Shown: one piece after another, positions 1 through 10,241 of the stretch
Layout of the letters: every line of letters starts with the position of its first letter
Numbering within the stretch: position 1 is the stretch's first letter
Assembly: GCA_028289405.1 (NCBI GenBank)
Contig: JANQPP010000190.1
Span: 20,937-84,936, forward strand
DNA from: Pirellulales bacterium
GTDB lineage: Bacteria; Planctomycetota; Planctomycetia; Pirellulales; JANQPP01
Direction: 5' to 3'
Length of the DNA: 64,000 bases
Position numbers and translations under genes: made by a program
The notes under the pieces: model-generated
Seen by the model: the letters and a program-made list of their open reading frames with translations, nothing else
Told to the model about the DNA's origin: nothing
Databases searched by the model: none

Positions 1-323
1 ACCTGACAATGATCGGCGTCGTCCTATGAAGCGGTGTTTTCGATCGGGCGCAAGGGAATGCGGACCAGGCGCCATTTCTTGAAAGGCTCCATGTGGGCAT
101 GCCACGCGACGAGTGACAAGCTGCGGAGGCAAATCAAGGAAAAAAACTGCGCGCCAAGGGTGAATTTACTTGCCAACCTCCGCCCCTTCGTGGACACTGA
201 TGTATGTTGAGCCTTGGCAACGACTTCCCACATGAAGTAACCTTCGTGTCCATTTCCTGTTCAGAGGAAAAAACACGCCGCCGACCGTGAAAACCGCTTG
301 GACGCACCAGTGAGCCGGCCAAG

Positions 324-3239
324 GTGAATGAGTCCAATGTCCGGGAGCGGACGCCACGATCTGCCTCAGGGGGGCAAACTGCCGTGGAACCTGGACGAAA
401 CCGAAGCGAAGTTTCCCACACCTCTTCGCCGGCAGATCGCCCCGAAGTGAGCGATCCGGGTCTCTCGCACCATGCCGAGTCGGTCTCTCCGGAGGGCATC
501 CATTTTTCTCTTTCCTCCCAAGACGCGGTCGCATTGTACGAATCGCTCGTCGAGGGGATTCCGTTCAACGTCTTTTGCAAGGACACCAGAGGGCGGTTCA
601 CGTACTGCAATGATCTCTTCTGCCAGACGCTGGACAAGCCTCGCGAAGAGATCCTGGGAAAAACGGACTACGATTTTTTCCCGGAAAAGCTCGCTCGCAA
701 ATACCGTCGCGACGATGTCCGCGTGATGGAAACGGGAGAGTTGTTTTTCGATACCGAGAAACACAAGACCCCTCAGGGTGAGACCCACTACGTCGAGGTA
801 CGCAAGAGCCCCTGGAAAAACGCTCAGGGGCAAACCATCGGCGTGCATGGCGTCTTCCGCGACGTCACCTCACGGCGCCGCGTCGAACGCGCGCTAGGAG
901 ACTCCGAAGCACGATACCACTCGCTCGTCGAGAGCCTGCCGCTGACGACTTGGAGCAAGGACCTCAAGGGCCGATTCACCTTCGTGAATCAACGGTTTTG
1001 CGACATGCTCAAGCGTTCTCGGGATGAAGTGGTGGGCAAAACCGATTTTGACTTTTTCCCTCACGATCTCGCCGAAAAATACCGTGAAGATGACGCGAAA
1101 GTGATCGAATCGGGCGAAATCATGGAGGATATCGAAAAGTTTCAACGCAATAACGGCGACGATGGTTACGTCCATGTCCTCAAAGCGCCGATCTTGGATG
1201 CCCAGGGGGACGTCGTGGGAACACAAGGCGTGTTCTGGGACGTCACGGAGCAGAAACTCGCGGAGGTGGAATTACAACGCGCCAAGCAGGCTGCCGAGGA
1301 CGCGAGTCGAGCCAAAAGCCAATTCTTGGCCAACATGAGCCACGAAATCCGCACACCACTCAACGGAATCATCGGGATGTCCGAACTGCTGCTCGACACG
1401 CGACTCAACGCGCAGCAGCAAGAATACCTATTGCTGGTGTGCGACTCGGCCGAATCACTGTTGTCGATCATCAACGACATCCTCGATTTTTCCAAGATCG
1501 AAGCGGGCAAGCTGGACTTGGATATCTTCACTTTTGCACTACGCGAAAATCTCAGCGACACGATGCGGTTGCTCTCCTCCCGCGCGCACGGCAAAGGACT
1601 GGAGCTTTCCTATTACGTGAATTCCGCCGCGCCCGAATGGATCGCCGGAGATGCCGGTCGTTTACGGCAGATACTGTTGAACCTGGTCGGCAATGCCATC
1701 AAGTTCACGGAGCAAGGGGAGGTATCGCTCCGGGTAGATGTGGAAAGCCAAAACGACGTTGAGGCGTTGCTGCATTTCCGCGTGCAAGATACGGGAATTG
1801 GCATCCCAGCCGAAAAACAAAGCACGGTCTTCGACTCGTTTGAACAGGCCGATGGTTCGACCACACGGAAATATGGTGGCACGGGGCTGGGCCTGGCCAT
1901 TTCTACCCGGTTGGTCGCGCTCATGGATGGTCGCATTTGGCTGGAGAGCGAACTCGGCCAGGGTAGCGTGTTTCATTTCACGGCTCGCTTTCAGAAAGCC
2001 CCCATTCCAAAGGAAGACCAACCGGCAGGAATGGACCGTTTACGGAACCAGCGGGTCTTGGTCGTGGATGACCACGACACCAACCGCATGATTCTGGTCG
2101 AATTCCTCAAGGGCTGGAACATGGTCGCGGAAGCCGTGGAATCTCCGCGGGTCGCGCTGCAGAGAGTCAGGGCATCGGTCGACGAACATCAGCCGTACGA
2201 TTTCGTGCTGCTCGATGGGCATATGCCGGAAATGGATGGTCCAGAATTGGCCGAGCAGATACACGGTGTGCTGCGCGGCCTCTCCAAACCGATCATGCTC
2301 CTGCTGACCTCAGCCGGCCGAATGCTCAATGAAGAGGAACGCCAGCGGTTGGAAGTTGCCGCTTGCCTAACCAAACCGATCAAGCCATCTCATTTGCGAA
2401 ACGCCCTGCTGGGGACGCTCGCGGAGACTCCCGCCACGGCCGACTCTTCTAGCGGGGACAGCCAGAGCGAAGCCGTTGAGGGGAAAACCTTGCGCGTCCT
2501 GCTCGCCGAGGACAGCCTGGTCAATCAACGCCTCGCGGTGGCGCTGTTGAAAAATCAGAACTGCGAAACCATCGTCGCGGTAAATGGCCAAGAGGCCCTC
2601 GACCACTGGCGGAACGGCCACTTTGACTTAATTCTCATGGACATTCAGATGCCCGAAATGGATGGGCTGACCGCCACTCGCACGATCCGGGAAATTGAGC
2701 GGAGCACGAATCGGCATATCCCCATCATCGCCATGACCGCGCATGCCATGCAAGGCGACCGCGAACGTTGCCTCGAAGCCGGTACCGATGACTACCTCGC
2801 CAAACCCATCCGCCCGGATCAATTGCGGGACAAAATCCGGGACGTCATGGGACGAACTCTGGAGGTCAAGGCCACTTCATCCACTTCCGAGGAAGTTTCC
2901 GATGGGGACGGCATGATCGATTGGGAAGGGGTACTGCAGCGCGTGGGTGGCGACCGCGATCTCATGCGTGAAGTGATTGAAGCGTTTCTCGAGGAAGTGC
3001 CCGCCTCTCTTCGACAATTGGACGAAGCCATTGGCCAAGGGCAGCCGTCCGAAGTCCGTAGGCTGGCCCACACGGTCAAGAACGCTCTAGCCACCCTGGG
3101 AGCGGCATCCTCCAAAGATACCGCCTTCGAACTAGAACAGGCCGGTGGAGATGGTAAACTGTCTGCGGCAAAAGACCTCTTAAACAAACTGGAGTCCGAA
3201 GTGCGGCAAGTCATTACCGTATTACGGACCGTCGATTAG
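324..3239 (+). CDS. Hybrid sensor histidine kinase (PAS-PAS-HisKA-HATPase-REC-REC-Hpt)
   Basis: 971 aa ORF; two tandem PAS-like blocks (KDTRGRFTYCNDLFCQ / KDLKGRFTFVNQRFCD), H-box MSHEIRTPLNGIIG, HATPase DTGIGIP and GGTGLGLAI, two receivers (VLVVDDHD, LLDGHMPEMDG; VLLAEDS, LMDIQMPEMDG), Hpt RLAHTVKNALATLGA. Exact start uncertain. Confidence 0.95.
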   Translation: MNESNVRERTPRSASGGQTAVEPGRNRSEVSHTSSPADRPEVSDPGLSHHAESVSPEGIHFSLSSQDAVALYESLVEGIPFNVFCKDTRGRFTYCNDLFCQTLDKPREEILGKTDYDFFPEKLARKYRRDDVRVMETGELFFDTEKHKTPQGETHYVEVRKSPWKNAQGQTIGVHGVFRDVTSRRRVERALGDSEARYHSLVESLPLTTWSKDLKGRFTFVNQRFCDMLKRSRDEVVGKTDFDFFPHDLAEKYREDDAKVIESGEIMEDIEKFQRNNGDDGYVHVLKAPILDAQGDVVGTQGVFWDVTEQKLAEVELQRAKQAAEDASRAKSQFLANMSHEIRTPLNGIIGMSELLLDTRLNAQQQEYLLLVCDSAESLLSIINDILDFSKIEAGKLDLDIFTFALRENLSDTMRLLSSRAHGKGLELSYYVNSAAPEWIAGDAGRLRQILLNLVGNAIKFTEQGEVSLRVDVESQNDVEALLHFRVQDTGIGIPAEKQSTVFDSFEQADGSTTRKYGGTGLGLAISTRLVALMDGRIWLESELGQGSVFHFTARFQKAPIPKEDQPAGMDRLRNQRVLVVDDHDTNRMILVEFLKGWNMVAEAVESPRVALQRVRASVDEHQPYDFVLLDGHMPEMDGPELAEQIHGVLRGLSKPIMLLLTSAGRMLNEEERQRLEVAACLTKPIKPSHLRNALLGTLAETPATADSSSGDSQSEAVEGKTLRVLLAEDSLVNQRLAVALLKNQNCETIVAVNGQEALDHWRNGHFDLILMDIQMPEMDGLTATRTIREIERSTNRHIPIIAMTAHAMQGDRERCLEAGTDDYLAKPIRPDQLRDKIRDVMGRTLEVKATSSTSEEVSDGDGMIDWEGVLQRVGGDRDLMREVIEAFLEEVPASLRQLDEAIGQGQPSEVRRLAHTVKNALATLGAASSKDTAFELEQAGGDGKLSAAKDLLNKLESEVRQVITVLRTVD

Positions 3240-3408
3240 GACGGCAATTATTCCTCCCATCGCCATGAAGACTTCGCCCGCGGGAAGCCTCTCTGGCAAA
3301 ATTATCGAAAACGCCTCACGGCTTGAGTCAAACCTGGCAACCGTTCCCGAACCAAGTCACGGATGGGAGCCGTGACCCCGGTCCGATGACATCAACTGGA
3401 GAACATGC

Positions 3409-4320
3409 ATGACGTTGGTACTGGTCGTCGACGATTCGGCGGTCGATCGCCGCTTGGCGGGCGGTTTGCTGGAAAAGGGAAGCAGCCTGGACCTCAGCTA
3501 TGCCGAGGATGGCGCTGCGGCACTTGCCTCGATGGCCATCACGGCGCCCGATATCGTCGTGACCGACATGCAAATGCCCCGGATGGATGGGCTGGAACTG
3601 GTCGATAATTTGCGGCGAGATTTTCCACGCATTCCCGTCATTCTCATGACCGCCCAAGGCAGCGAGGAGATCGCGGTCACGGCGTTGCAACGTGGAGCGG
3701 CCAGCTATGTCCCCAAGTCCACTTTGGCCCGCGATCTTTTGCAAACCGTGATGAGCGTGCTCTCCATGGCTCGTTCGGACGAATCTTACGAGCGGATGAT
3801 GCGCTGCCTGCGGGAGTGCAGTTGGACCTTCGAGTTGGAGAATGACTACAACTTAGTGGGCCCCTTGGTGCATCATTTACGGCGGACCGTGGCCGGGATG
3901 GGGTTGTGCGATGCCACGGCCACCGTGCAGATCGGCGTCGCTCTAGAAGAAGCGCTAAACAATGCCCTCTATCACGGCAATCTGGAGTTGACGTCCGAAC
4001 AACTACGGGACGTGGGCTACGATCTCATGGACGACCATGTTCCCAATGTTGTCGAGCAGCGGCGGAATCAGGAACCCTATCGCGACCGCCGCATTCACGT
4101 GGAAGCGAAGATCACGCGGAAAGAGGCGGAATTCGTGATTCGAGACGAGGGCCATGGCTTCGATCATGCCGCGATCCCGGCTCCGGACGAAACCATTACC
4201 TCTGCCGAAGGGGCGGGCCGTGGCCTCACGCATATGCGGCTGTTCATGGACGAAGTGACCTACAACGGGCCCGGCAACGAGGTCAAACTGGTCACACGCC
4301 CCAAAAATCCCCACTTTTGA
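3409..4320 (+). CDS. Response regulator receiver fused to RsbW-like HATPase domain
   Basis: N-term receiver (LVLVVDDSAVDRR, VVTDMQMPRMDG, K at STLARD region), C-term ALEEALNNALYHGN, DEGHGFD, GRGLTHMRLFMDEV; GGAG-like SD before ATG. Confidence 0.9.
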   Translation: MTLVLVVDDSAVDRRLAGGLLEKGSSLDLSYAEDGAAALASMAITAPDIVVTDMQMPRMDGLELVDNLRRDFPRIPVILMTAQGSEEIAVTALQRGAASYVPKSTLARDLLQTVMSVLSMARSDESYERMMRCLRECSWTFELENDYNLVGPLVHHLRRTVAGMGLCDATATVQIGVALEEALNNALYHGNLELTSEQLRDVGYDLMDDHVPNVVEQRRNQEPYRDRRIHVEAKITRKEAEFVIRDEGHGFDHAAIPAPDETITSAEGAGRGLTHMRLFMDEVTYNGPGNEVKLVTRPKNPHF

Positions 4321-4365
4321 CGGATCGCCGTGCTGTGCATCGCGTCTCGCGTTGGCTCGCCTGAC

Positions 4366-7300
4366 TTAACGCGGCAATTCGGTTCCACCGTTGGGATGGA
4401 ATAGTCCCGGCTGATCCACGCCATCGGCATTCCAATCCCCGACCACTGGAATATCATCGCTCTCGCCCATACGGGCGAAGAGATCACTAGGGTCAAGCTT
4501 CCCGTTCTTGTCGAGATCGGCGTACCAATCCCCCTTCCGATAGACGCCGATTTCATCCACGCCGTTGCCATCGAAGTCTCCCACGATGGGCACATCGTCC
4601 GGTTGGCCATATTCGATGTATTTGTCTCCGTCACTCCAACGGCCATCCCCATCCATGTCCAAATGCCAGCGGCCTTGGCGGTAAATCGCGATGGTGTCGA
4701 TCCCGTCACCACTGAAATCCCCGGCGAGCGGCCAGTCCCCCGCGACACCAAAGGCGAACACGTGGTCGATCACATCGCCACGGAGCGGCCCGGTGGCGGT
4801 GAGCCGCAGGAGACGCTCTCCATCCGGAGCCAAGTGCCGCTCGGGGGGCACATTCTTCCAGGCCGGTTTCGTGGGATTCAGAGGATTTGGCAAGCCTGGC
4901 TCCACCTCGATGGCGACCGGATCTCCCGGCCATGCAGGACCAAAGATGCCAATATCAGTTTTGCCGTCACCGTCCCAGTCTCCGGTGACGGGCAGGTCGT
5001 CCCGATGGCCTAGTTTGGCCCACAGATCTCCCTCGTCCCAGATGCCATTTCCATTAACGTCGATATACCATTCACCCGAGATAAAGACCCCCACTTCGCT
5101 CACGCCATCGCCGTTGAAATCTCCCGTCACGGGGATGGAACCTTGGGTGCCAAAAATCGCCCGTTGCGGAGCCGGCTCCAGCATGGCTTGACGGCGGTCA
5201 GCGGATGCCTCCTCCGTTTGGATCTCCCAGCTAGCCTCGTGCAAATTCCGGCGATTCCAGGCAATCGAATTGATCTGAGGCGTCGCGGAACGGAAACCTA
5301 CCGGAACCAGAGTTCCCCGTGGGCGTCCCGCGTCGACCACGCTCAAATGCCACGTGTAGCCCATCACGGGACTGGAACCGCCAAACAATGGCGGAGGCTC
5401 CGGAGAGACCAACACCGGAGCAAAGGTCACCGGCAGGCGCGCTACCACGGGGATAATCGCCGGTGGCGAGTTTTCCGTGGGCACGGGATCTTCCGGTAGA
5501 AACCAAACCCGTGGTTCCACGACCAGAACTTCACTGAAATTGTTTTCCACCGAATCGACGCCCCGAGGCAACTGGATTCGAACGATGGCGTCGAACTGGG
5601 GATCGGTTGCCAAACCGGAAATAAACTCCGGTGAGATCTCTTCATCATCTTCATTGATCGCGATCCCGCCCGTGGAGCCAGGCGTGTCTTTGCTATCGAT
5701 GAATTCATCGGGATGGGATTGCAACACGGTGTAACTGCCAGGCCCGAGCCGCGAGAACATGTAGAACCCGCTGCTGTCGGTCACGGTTTGAATCAGATTC
5801 CCCGAGACATCCCGCAGAGGTCGGGCGTTGAAGTCCGCGAGCGTCAAGGTGACTCCCGCGATGGGCGCGTCGTCCGATGTGCGGCGGCCATCCCGCTGTA
5901 CCGGGATGTCGACCTCTTCACCGGAAATCAACGTGATGGCCGGGCCATCTTGGAACACATATCCGGAAATGCTCAGTGGTTCCGTCTCGCAAAATTCATA
6001 GTTCACCGCGTCCGTGCGCGATTCCAACTCGATTTGCTCGATACGGTTGGGCGGCAAAACGACTCCCCCCTCGCTGCCTGCCCGGGCGCTCCCTTCCAAG
6101 AATTCCTCGGGCTGAATCTCGACAACCGCATAGGTTCCGGGACGCAGCCCCGCGAAGCGGTACTCTCCGCCCGCATCGGTTGCCGTCCTCGCGATCTCCG
6201 TGCCGCTGGCGTCCAGCAACAAGATCGTGACTCCGGCGATGGTCTCGTCGCCAGGCTCATACGTACATCGCCCATCCTCGTCGACATGCACGCGGCCACT
6301 GATGCTGCTGGGGCGGATCTCCCAAAAGTCGTAGTCTCGGGCCACCGTTCCGGAACGCAAGGTGATCTGAGCCAGCAAGTCGTTCTCCGCCACCACGCCG
6401 CCCGCCGAACCTGGCCGCTCCGCCGAGTCCAAGAAACCGACCGGCTGAATTTCCCGCACGGCGTAAGTTCCCGGAAGCAGGTTGTCGAAGCGGTAATGCC
6501 CGTTGGCGTCCGTGCGGGTTGTCCGCACCACGTTGCCGGTGGTGTTGAGAAGCTCAATCGTCACGCCGGCAATTCCCGGTTCGTCCGCCTGGCGCGTGTT
6601 GTCGTCGTTGCGGTCCTCGAACACGTTCCCGCTCAATTGGCTCGGCTCGAATTCACAAAAATCGTATTCTTCGGCGTTGGTTCCGGAGGCCAATACGATG
6701 TCGTCGATCAGATCATCCCCGGCGACGGTTCCTCCCGCCGTGCCCACATGTTCGGAGCCATCCAGCAGGCCTGCCGGCTGCAATTCTCGGATGCCATATG
6801 TGCCGGGACGCAGACCTTCAAAGGCATAGATCCCATTCGCGTCCGTGACGGTCGTGCGGATGACATCCCCCGCGGCATCAAGAAGTTGGATGGTAACCCC
6901 TTCCACGGTGTCATCGTCCTCATGGAACACGCAGTCGCCATCTTGGGAAACAAAGACCCGGCCACTGATGCGGCTGGGCAGCACTTCCCAGAAGTCGTAG
7001 TTCAGTGCCTCCGCTCCGCCGTGGAGAAAAATCTCGCTAATGAAATCATTGGACGCCACGCCTCCGGAGGTCCCCGCGCGTTCTCCCGAATCCAAGTAGC
7101 CTGCCGGCTGGACTTCCCGCACGGCGTAGGTGCCGGGAAGGAGCCCCATGAACCAATATTCGCCGGTAGCATTGGTGGAAGTGGTGGCCAAAACATCGCC
7201 GCTGGCATCTAGCAGTTCGATGGTCACGCCCGAGATGCCGCTTTCGGAACCTCCAAATAGGCCGTTGCCGTCGCCATCGACAAAGACGCGGCCATGCAAG

Positions 7301-9096
7301 GAGGCGGGCGCGAATTCGCAGAAGTTGTATTCTTCCGCTTGCGTGCCCGAGCCAATGACAATATTCGTGATGAGGTCATCGCCGCCGATCGTGCCTCCGG
7401 CGGTACCGATGTGTTCACCTCCGTCGAGGTATCCCTCCGGCTGGATCTCGCGGACCGCGTACGTTCCCGGGGCAAGTCCGTCGAACGCATATTCGCCTTG
7501 TGAATTGGTGCGCGTGGTTTGCAGGACTTGTCCCGCCGCATTGAGCAATTCGATGACGACACCTTCCAACCGCTGCTCGTCGGCATCGGGAAGGCAATCT
7601 CCATCCCGGTCGGCATGCACGCGACCAGAAATACGACCGGGGCGGATTTCACCAAAGTCGTAGTTTTCCCCGTGCTGTCCGCCTGCCAGGGCGATGCCGG
7701 TGATTTCGTCTCCCGGGTTGTCGGCCTGCCCTCCCGCCGTGCCGGCGCGATCCAGTCCATCCAGGAAGCCCGCCGGCTGCTCCGCTTCCACCACGCGATA
7801 TTCGCCGGGCATCAGCCCCTCCACTGACCAAAAACCGTTTTCGTCCGTTTCGGTTTCCAGCGGTTCCGTGGATGGACCCACAATATTCACGGGAATAACG
7901 CGCAGCCTGACCCCCGTGATGCCTTCCTCTCCCGGGTCGCGCGAGCCGTCGTTGTCCCGGTCGTGATAGACATGGCCGCTGAGCCGCGCGGGCAGGATTT
8001 CCGCGAAGTTGTTGAAGCGGCTGTCCTCGCCTCCCCGCAGCTCAATCTCCGTGATCTCGTCGGTGCCAACCACTTGACCGCGTGTCTCCCCCGCGACTTG
8101 GCCGGCGGTCGCCCCGACGCTCACGTAAAGCACGGGCTGTCGTTGGACGACGCGATACACACCGGGCAACAGATCACGAAAAGCATAATCGCCTTGGGCA
8201 TTGCTGGTGGCGCGGAGTCCCGTATCCTCGAAGCCGTTCGCCGCTTCGCGCCAGAGTTCCAATTCCACGCTAGCCAGCCCCGCATCGGCGGGGAGGTCCT
8301 GCGTAAGATCAAAATCCTCATCGACGTAGACCCGTCCGGAAAGAGTGCTTGGCAGCGGCACTTGCTCCAAACTCATCACGGCACCGGCAGTGCGGTCGGT
8401 GCGGTCCTGAACATCTGGCGGCATGTAGTCGTCCGGCGGGAGGTCGAGCGTCGTGCCCGTTTGGGCAGCCGCCGTGGCGAAGTTGCCATCGAAGGCATCG
8501 AAAAAGATCGCTTCGCCTTCACTCGGATGATAGTGAGGGGCCTCGAATCGCGCGTGCAAGCGCGAGCCTTCGAATTCCCCCCCTTCGGCGAGGGCGGTGG
8601 CGCTAAACGAACCTTGCTCGTCCACGTCGACCGAGAACACCAGTTTTTCTCCGGCCTCGAATCCGGAAAAGCGAAAAACGACCAGCGACGATCCGTCCGC
8701 GATTTGCACGTCGGTGACTTCGAAGCCGTTGTGCTCCGCGATGACGAGTCCAACAGAATTGAAGGTGCCCAGTCCGCCTGGCTCGGTATCAAAGAAGACA
8801 TCTCCCAGCGTGACGGAACCGTCGAGCAGCTTGTCCCCGTCGATCGACAGTTCGGTCAAAGTGGTTCCAGCAGCGCCACCTTCAAAGGTGATTTCCAGGG
8901 TGTCCGCCGCCGCGTCATCTCCGCTGGCCTCCTCAAAATAGACGGCACCCACGTGGATGTCCGCCGCTAGCAGCACCCGGGGTTCAACCGGTTCGACGAC
9001 GCAACTGCGGTTTCGACAGTGTTGGTTGGCCTCCGCTCCTCCGCTGACGGATTCCGATTTTCGACGCCATCGCGTCCAAGCTCGCATGATTCCCAC
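4366..9096 (-). CDS. Giant secreted LEPR-XLL-type protein with 8 SdrD_B-like modules and C-terminal FG-GAP/VCBS-like Ca-binding repeats
   Basis: VEPVEPRVLLAAD near N-terminus; eight (I/L)SGxVxxDxDG...GVTIELLD...LPGTYAVREIQPxG...GTAGG modules; C-term repeats GDFNGDGVSEVG, GDWDGDGKTDIG, GDFSGDGIDTIA, GDFDGNGVDEIG, GDWNADGVDQPG. GTG at 9096 has AGGGAGG 7 nt upstream and is preferred over the listed TTG at 9192. Confidence 0.9.
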   Translation of the reverse strand: MGIMRAWTRWRRKSESVSGGAEANQHCRNRSCVVEPVEPRVLLAADIHVGAVYFEEASGDDAAADTLEITFEGGAAGTTLTELSIDGDKLLDGSVTLGDVFFDTEPGGLGTFNSVGLVIAEHNGFEVTDVQIADGSSLVVFRFSGFEAGEKLVFSVDVDEQGSFSATALAEGGEFEGSRLHARFEAPHYHPSEGEAIFFDAFDGNFATAAAQTGTTLDLPPDDYMPPDVQDRTDRTAGAVMSLEQVPLPSTLSGRVYVDEDFDLTQDLPADAGLASVELELWREAANGFEDTGLRATSNAQGDYAFRDLLPGVYRVVQRQPVLYVSVGATAGQVAGETRGQVVGTDEITEIELRGGEDSRFNNFAEILPARLSGHVYHDRDNDGSRDPGEEGITGVRLRVIPVNIVGPSTEPLETETDENGFWSVEGLMPGEYRVVEAEQPAGFLDGLDRAGTAGGQADNPGDEITGIALAGGQHGENYDFGEIRPGRISGRVHADRDGDCLPDADEQRLEGVVIELLNAAGQVLQTTRTNSQGEYAFDGLAPGTYAVREIQPEGYLDGGEHIGTAGGTIGGDDLITNIVIGSGTQAEEYNFCEFAPASLHGRVFVDGDGNGLFGGSESGISGVTIELLDASGDVLATTSTNATGEYWFMGLLPGTYAVREVQPAGYLDSGERAGTSGGVASNDFISEIFLHGGAEALNYDFWEVLPSRISGRVFVSQDGDCVFHEDDDTVEGVTIQLLDAAGDVIRTTVTDANGIYAFEGLRPGTYGIRELQPAGLLDGSEHVGTAGGTVAGDDLIDDIVLASGTNAEEYDFCEFEPSQLSGNVFEDRNDDNTRQADEPGIAGVTIELLNTTGNVVRTTRTDANGHYRFDNLLPGTYAVREIQPVGFLDSAERPGSAGGVVAENDLLAQITLRSGTVARDYDFWEIRPSSISGRVHVDEDGRCTYEPGDETIAGVTILLLDASGTEIARTATDAGGEYRFAGLRPGTYAVVEIQPEEFLEGSARAGSEGGVVLPPNRIEQIELESRTDAVNYEFCETEPLSISGYVFQDGPAITLISGEEVDIPVQRDGRRTSDDAPIAGVTLTLADFNARPLRDVSGNLIQTVTDSSGFYMFSRLGPGSYTVLQSHPDEFIDSKDTPGSTGGIAINEDDEEISPEFISGLATDPQFDAIVRIQLPRGVDSVENNFSEVLVVEPRVWFLPEDPVPTENSPPAIIPVVARLPVTFAPVLVSPEPPPLFGGSSPVMGYTWHLSVVDAGRPRGTLVPVGFRSATPQINSIAWNRRNLHEASWEIQTEEASADRRQAMLEPAPQRAIFGTQGSIPVTGDFNGDGVSEVGVFISGEWYIDVNGNGIWDEGDLWAKLGHRDDLPVTGDWDGDGKTDIGIFGPAWPGDPVAIEVEPGLPNPLNPTKPAWKNVPPERHLAPDGERLLRLTATGPLRGDVIDHVFAFGVAGDWPLAGDFSGDGIDTIAIYRQGRWHLDMDGDGRWSDGDKYIEYGQPDDVPIVGDFDGNGVDEIGVYRKGDWYADLDKNGKLDPSDLFARMGESDDIPVVGDWNADGVDQPGLFHPNGGTELPR

Positions 9097-9188
9097 GGAT
9101 GAACCTCCCTGTTTCGACGGAGAACCCTCCCCTGAAAGGCAGACCGTCCTTGTCTTTCTCGCGGATACGGAATCCGTCCGCATATCGC

Positions 9189-10241
9189 TCAAAGCTCACG
9201 TAACCCTGGCACGGGTTTCAGAGCAGTCTCGTCATAAATCTGGCCGTCGCTCACGCGCCAGAGCCGCAGCGTGGTATCGAAACTTCCCGAGAACAACAGT
9301 CCGAGGGCAGGACTGAAGGCTAGTGCGGTCACGGACCCTTTGTGTTCCTCCAAACGCTGGACTTCCGCGCGATCCGTCAGATCCCAAATGCGGATCGTGT
9401 TGTCACTGCACCCACCCGCCAGCGTGTTCGGTTCGAGAAACGCCATCGAAAAAACGGTCGGTCCCCGGGCCGTCATCTCGAAGAGCGCTTCGCCCGTGGA
9501 GAGTTCCCACACGCGGATCCAGCCGCCTTCGCCGCCAGTTAGGAGCCGGCTTCCATCAGGAGAGAAAGCCAGGCACCGAACGCGACGCTGGTGCGCGGGA
9601 ATGTCTGTCAGAACTTCGCCACGGTCAACATCCCAGATCCGCACCTTGCCGTTCCTGCCGGCGGTCGCCAGTAATTTTCCATCAGGAGAAAACTCCAGCG
9701 CGCGAATATCGACGCAAGGACAATCCCATTGTCCCTGGACCGACAGATCCTCGGCGGAAAGCAAAGTCATACGGCTGCGAAAGCCGGCCACGGCCAATAC
9801 ATCGCCGCGTGGGCTAAAGCGCAGACAGTAGAGCGCGGCGGCATCGACTTCGTAAACTTCCCGCTGCCGCCCCGTTGCCACGTCCCACAACACAACGCGG
9901 CCATCATCCCCGGTGGAGGCTAAGACTTCGCCACCTGGGTGAAAGGCGACGGAACGCACCCAATCGCCGTGGCCGCGCAAGATCCGCAGTTCCTGCCGCG
10001 CCATGGGGTCCCACACGCGGACGGTATGATCATCACCCGCGGTCGCCACGACCTGGCCTTGAGGATGCACGGCGACATCGCTGATTACTGGAGCCGTGCC
10101 GCGCGTGGGAAGTTCCTCGGACTGGAGTACGGTGGCGGACTGCTCAAGCAATTGCCGCTGACCATGGGCGGTCGCGGCCATGCATAGGAATACGCAAGCC
10201 CATGCCACTCCCCAGCGGGAATCGAGTTGAGTCCCAAACAT
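9189..10241 (-). CDS. Secreted WD40 repeat protein
   Basis: Repeated (H..GDWVRSVAFHPGGEVLASTGDDGRVVLWDVATG)-type units; ATG at 10241 preceded by AGGAGGGG; signal peptide MFGTQLDSRWGVAWACVFLCMAATAHGQ. Confidence 0.92.
   Translation of the reverse strand: MFGTQLDSRWGVAWACVFLCMAATAHGQRQLLEQSATVLQSEELPTRGTAPVISDVAVHPQGQVVATAGDDHTVRVWDPMARQELRILRGHGDWVRSVAFHPGGEVLASTGDDGRVVLWDVATGRQREVYEVDAAALYCLRFSPRGDVLAVAGFRSRMTLLSAEDLSVQGQWDCPCVDIRALEFSPDGKLLATAGRNGKVRIWDVDRGEVLTDIPAHQRRVRCLAFSPDGSRLLTGGEGGWIRVWELSTGEALFEMTARGPTVFSMAFLEPNTLAGGCSDNTIRIWDLTDRAEVQRLEEHKGSVTALAFSPALGLLFSGSFDTTLRLWRVSDGQIYDETALKPVPGLREL

Noticed and set aside
5713-7212. 499-aa plus-strand ORF
   Set aside because: Antisense to the repetitive giant protein; the repeat structure in its translation mirrors the sense repeats.
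7963-8970. 335-aa plus-strand ORF
   Set aside because: Antisense to the giant protein, no domain signature.
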